From Bisporella sp. PMI_857 (lineage: Eukaryota; Ascomycota; Leotiomycetes; Helotiales; Helotiaceae), in contig JAJSPD010000043.1 in NCBI GenBank assembly GCA_021307315.1, forward strand, positions 186,001-250,000: DNA of 64,000 bases, read 5' to 3'. This document shows, piece after piece, positions 59,151-64,000 of this stretch (the first letter of the stretch is position 1; the number at the start of each line of letters is the position of its first letter). The notes beneath the pieces were generated by a model that saw only the letters and a program-made list of their open reading frames with translations, did not search any database and had not been told where the DNA came from. A program made the position numbers and the translations under genes.

Positions 59151-62100
59151 TTTGCAAGGTCGAGTATTTGGAAGAAGATGGAGGGTAGTTTAGACAGATA
59201 ACGGAACGGCCACTAAGGCAGAAGACATGCTTATCACGGGAGATGCTCCTATAGGCATAAAGGCAGGTGATATGAGCAAATTCAAGCCGTGTCTCCGGGA
59301 TTCTTCATGGATGGCGCTCTTTCCGGGCCCAAGGACCCAGAAACACCCAGGATACCACTCCCATCACGTCGGTAGAGTAGGATTCTGTTGGCCAACGAGC
59401 TCCTCTTATCAGCCCATAATGCTTGGAATACCATGCGGGGTTAACGAGTATCGGAATTGATTGGTCATAGGTGGAGAGACACGACATCTTGCATCGGTAA
59501 AATCTGCAAACAAATATAGTGCAGCTTCAAGTGTAACATTGAGTCCCAAGTTCCGGGTTGACGTAGACGGGTATTTAGACTCATGTCCGCGGCCCGCAGC
59601 TTACCCTTGCCCCTTGCCGCGGAATTTCTTCTTTTATGGGGGCGTGGAAGAGAGCGGAAACTATGCTCCAACAACGAATCAAATGTAATTGTGGCAGGAT
59701 TTACCAACAATGATGTGATTAAGATACGCTCATCTCTTGTGCGCCTTCCGTCAGATTGTGAAGGCGAGAGTCGAATGTGCATCACGTTGCAATAGTGGCA
59801 GGTTACAATGCAGCAATGACAGAGGGTCGACCGTTAAATGGTGGATCTAGCGGTAGTAGGTCAATATTCTGCATGAATAAAACCTTGATTTTCATAGGGG
59901 AAGAAGTCAAGCAGCAATTATGTTGGTCAGAGTTTGATGCAGCGGTCAACATGGTGCATCACGTGATATATATCCATGTATCACTTCTGGTGGCTTCCTT
60001 CGATATATTGGCTTGTTAAGAAAAATTCAAGCACACCAGGCATCACATGATGGTATCCTGCCCGCGAAATCGGGCAACGAAAGCTGAAATAGGAGAAGGG
60101 ACGGCGCTCCCTTGGCAGTCTCAGGCGCAAAGCCACAATTTATTGCGGGACTCTAAAAGCACGACTGGCGTTGTTGGCTGGATAGACATTTGATCTTCCT
60201 CAAATCTTCCAGGCCGGTCGCAAATGTAGATATGGAAGGACTCCCTACCAACTCAATGAATATTCTGTAGCCAACGCACTTTTAATCAGACTAGGCAGGA
60301 CTTCCGAAGAAGCGACATGCTCCTAGCCTTGCGGCTCCAGTACTTGCCATAGAGCACAGAGTATGCCCTTGAGCTGAGCGGTGTACTCAAGTGTCCGGAT
60401 TTTCACATGTACATGTGGACTTGCCATCTGGAAACATGACATGCTTTGAGCCGTAGGAAGAGGGATATTGCCTGAACGTACTCAATATGTTTAACATGTT
60501 CCAGGTCATCTTAGCACACTTCTAGGCCTTGGACTGGAGCCAGGCAAGAAATCTAAGGGTATTTTTAGTCTGTTTTCCTAAATAAGGCATCGTCTGTTTC
60601 TGCTACTTTAGGGTATCTCTTGCGCGGTAGTTCAGCTCTTCCGAAGGATCCCTCTCCATCTCTAATTTATTGGCTTCATCGATCTCTAACTTGATCTAGG
60701 TACTTGATCCTATAAAAATTGATGCAGGTCTTAAAGATGATATATGAAAGTTTTGGAAGTGTAGATATTCCGGGACAAAGAGAATAGTTCTACTCCGCAG
60801 CGCTAGGCCTACGTAAAACCCAATCCACAATATCCTATACAATTTCAATGCCGATGGTTTTTAACTACCTCATCCAAGGAAATATTTGCTTACATCTGAG
60901 CTCTTATTTGAAAAGAACTGTTGAAACGCTTTTCCCAAGAGGGTGAAGGCAAATCTGTGGCCTAGGAATGTGTTGGCATACTCCTGAGCTCTTGTTTACG
61001 GTGTAGACCGACTTTCAGTTCAAGTAATTGTCATCGCAGAACTTATACCAAGTTTTTAAGTGCTCAATCATAAAAGCTTGGGATTAAGTAATTTCTTATA
61101 AATGGATATGATCAACAAGTGATCGAGGTTTCAAAGCCGCGCGCTCATTAACAGCATGCGCGCTCTATGTCTCCTGGAAGATCGGCACAATATTTATCAG
61201 CTCAAAGACCTTCATATTAATGTTCAAAGAATTATTAAAAAACATAAGCATACCGTTTCGCTCATTCCCTTCAGTCCTTCCCTTCACTCCTGCGTCCTCG
61301 TCAGCCCGTTGTAGCCGCCGACAACCAACTAGAAGGTATCAATAAGCAGCAAAAGATATGAGAGTAAAAACCTTATCATTCTGGCGTGTATTAATATGGT
61401 ATACTTTGACAGAACTAGCGATGCTAGGGGTGCGCACTAATTGCCTAGCATGTCGAGATATCAAGCGGCAGGCTTCCCCTCCAGCCTTTTGTCTCATATA
61501 CAGCAAATGAAAATGCAAGTTCAGTTTCGCCCCCCTAGAACTCGCTCAACAACGCACACTTCGGGTACAGTATAAGCCTTTTTAATCGGTCTCGACGCAG
61601 CTTTGTTCGAACTAAAGAGGTTTTGATAGACTGGGAATATAGCAAGACCGAAAGATGCATCAAGTATGCATTTTACGCCTGTTGACTCGCGGATAAAGGT
61701 GCATAGAGGTAAGTGCGTCTTTAGCATTTAGGCAAAGTAATCATGTCTATCTCTATCTCGCGTGTCAGTTCGAACACTTTATAAAGCTAAGGGTTGCTTT
61801 ACACCTTAATACAAGAATCATTTCTTAATTTATCAAAGATATCATACCAAGCATCCACCTGCCATGCATACTTGCCTTTCCGTCTGTTTTTATTGTCAGT
61901 GTTATGATTCACAATAATGCCAGTTTGCCTCTTTTTTCTCTACTCAACTAAATAATCTCATTTAACTTCCTTCAAAGAAGGTTCCCAGACTTCATGGTCA
62001 GCAGTTACCAACTATAGCTGAAAGCTATTGAAGTAATATATTCTCCAGACGTTTAATGCATAACCCCTCCCAAATTTGTCGATTATAGATAGCGGGCACT

Positions 62101-63524
62101 TCAACGTCGGAATGAATAACTCTAATAAATAACTAGTCCCATATTGAATTTTCTGAATGTTTAAATAGATAAACCTCACCAGTTACCATTCTCATACGAA
62201 GCTTCGATAGCACGCCGAATCTGATTTCCATCGGCACCTTTTAATTCATTCATATTTATAGATCGTAGTGCCGTAAAAATTATCTATCAGTTTATGGCGA
62301 TATTCTCACAAAATTTGTCTATTTTTCTACCTCTAAAAGAGATTTTTCTACTGACACCAGTCCTTCCCGTATTCCTTCATGGTGTTATCTGCGGAAACTT
62401 CCACTTTTTATCCAAATCTTGACCCCGGTCCTCCGTTTTCCTATACTCCTGCACGGTATCTTCGACAAAGTTGGTGGTACTCGGTCTGAGCCTCCCATGT
62501 TTCAGGGTTAACAACAAATAGTAGATGACTCTTTGGCTACTTTTGTAGGTAAAGAAGAAATACATTAACTTTCTCATTAGGTGTGTAGTTCATGCAGTTC
62601 TGAAGGAATACAGAAGTTGTATTAGTGCATCATTTGTAATGAATGAGGGCCAGCGAGCTGTACTGTTAGAGCTCACCCTTGTTAGCGCTGAGCTATTTCA
62701 TTTCTGTTTACATGAAATCACCTCCAAAAATGACGCACAGTTAGAATAAATTTTATAGACTATATTACCATATACAGTTGGACTTCAGTGCTCGGTATTG
62801 AATGTTGGAAACGTCTCAACTGGCCGCCCGTGTTAGCTTCTATATTTAAGCCGAAGTCACTCGTTGAAGCATGGAGAGCGAAAACAAAGTGCAGTAAACA
62901 AAATCCCGACATTTTATAGCCGTCTGGTTGTTGGAACTCGACTTGAGCTGCACTTTCTAATGGAGTTTTGGGTATGGCTGGATTGTTCATCGTCATGATG
63001 GACAATATAGAGATAAGGGGCTTAAGCGAGAACGCCAAGTTAGTCCTATTTGGTTTTGACTGGACCTACACCGGCAGATTGTGTTATGGTAGCGGGTTAT
63101 TATGCCCTGAACTCTCTTCTTAGAATATTGGGAGATCTAAGGTCATATTTATAATAATTTTGGCAAAGGCTACGAGCAGACGGCTGAGGGAACAGCATCA
63201 AGAGCTATGGTTTACTGCTCACCTTGGAAGTGCTCATTTCTGACTCAAGAAACAAGGATACCGCCCGTGTCACTGAAAAAAATTAATAGAGTGTGAAGAT
63301 TCAATACTAATAAGGATAAGGGTTACACTAGTCATGGATTCGTCCAACGAGCCTATCGAACAACATCCGACCTCACCAGTACAGAACAACCCCCTGAAAC
63401 CTTCATTTCTCAAACCTTAGTTTTCTTATGTCCTTGTTGGGATAAACTCAATACACCGTCGCCTAGACCCTAAAATAGCCATACAATTCTCGCACTGTTT
63501 AGCGATACGTTTGTGCGCCGAGAA
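59151..63524. other. 4.4 kb gene-free region
   Basis: No gene is supported on either strand over 4.4 kb. Frames up to about 106 codons occur but lack recognisable motifs and cross AT-rich, stop-rich DNA. No terminal repeats or transposase fragments were recognised. Confidence 0.45.
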
Positions 63525-64000
63525 ATGGAACCTACCAAGGAAGACAAAAACACTAACACTGATGCTCCCTGCCACACCACTAGCAAACCACTTCGACGTT
63601 CCTCCAAATCAGACGATCTAAGCTACGAATGTAACAGAGCTTTTATTCCTTGATATTGATTGCCAGACTGAATTCTAACTCGACCTCTGTAGACGAAGCA
63701 ACAATTCATACTGCTAAGGAAGTCAGACTTCTACCTCTACTCCCAACCATGAAGCCAACCACCAAACAAAATTCTCCCTCAAACTTCTCCACTACTTTCC
63801 CTTCGACTACCAGCAAGGCTGCCGAAAAGACCGATGCGTCCAGCATTGCTAACATCTCTCTTGCCGCAAAATCAACACAAACGTCTCCTGCTGCCGCTCA
63901 CAACACCCCTCTAATTCCTCTCCAAATGGCCACCGCAGTCCCAAAGCTAGTTGAATTGAAGAAGATAAAGGACGGAAAGGTCGCGAGCACCGAGCAGCTC
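63525..64000 (+). CDS. S/T/K-rich protein, 5' part only
   Basis: The gene runs off the right edge. Exons 63525-63630 and 63693 onward are in phase and stay open to the last base (about 138 residues visible). The visible part is hydrophilic and rich in Ser, Thr, Lys and Ala (SNFSTTFPSTTSKAAEK, AKSTQTSPAAAHNTPL), with no signal peptide and no domain yet. Low-complexity N termini of this sort precede BTB domains in this window's other genes, but nothing here shows that. A short closed frame at 63334-63419 just upstream may be an unrelated leader. Confidence 0.55.

Noticed and set aside
59151..63524. Transposon in the 4.4 kb gene-free region
   Set aside because: I looked for terminal repeats, transposase or reverse-transcriptase motifs on both strands and found none I could support.

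Overview
The window is a stretch of nuclear chromosome from a filamentous ascomycete (Pezizomycotina). The evidence is multi-exon genes with 45-90 nt GT-AG introns and CTAAC-type branch sites, a Zn2Cys6 regulator, an NB-ARC/ankyrin NLR, a large secreted catalase, an adjacent phosphoketolase/acetate kinase pair and a nuclear tRNA-Ala. The gene families would fit Leotiomycetes, but the sequence alone does not settle the class. All exon boundaries below were joined by hand from reading frame, splice phase and homology to known families.

Layout. 0-2 kb: a membrane-anchored fungal protein of unknown function. 2.3-7.2 kb: acetate kinase (-) and phosphoketolase (+), head to head across a 769 bp shared upstream region; together they convert sugar phosphates to acetyl phosphate and acetate. 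7.7-11.1 kb: an NLR (SesA/NACHT_N-like domain, Gly/Asn/Gln linker, NB-ARC, TPR-like region, near-identical ankyrin repeats). 12.2-20.0 kb: a metabolic-looking block with a Zn2Cys6 transcription factor, a frameshifted alpha/beta-hydrolase pseudogene and an FAD monooxygenase carrying C-terminal EthD-like units. 20.7-23.7 kb: a type II membrane protein and a BTB/POZ protein. 26.7-29.8 kb: a secreted KDTP-repeat protein, a 156 bp pogo-type MITE and a small conserved fungal protein.

29.8-40.9 kb is gene-poor accessory DNA. It holds a decayed copy of DPM1 (dolichyl-phosphate mannosyltransferase) with C-to-T-type stop codons, another coding-like relic, and a second BTB/POZ gene. From 41 kb gene density rises: secreted catalase, a small secreted Leu/Pro/Gly-rich protein, a AAA ATPase facing a DUF7708/degenerate-NTPase protein, an EthD-family protein, tRNA-Ala(UGC), PER1 (GPI-anchor lipid remodelling), RIB5 (riboflavin synthase), and a seven-exon FAD monooxygenase. 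The window ends inside an S/T-rich gene.

The features most worth a second look are the NLR with its repeat array and amyloid-motif-like linker, the monooxygenase/regulator/dead-hydrolase block, the damaged DPM1 copy, and the MITE.
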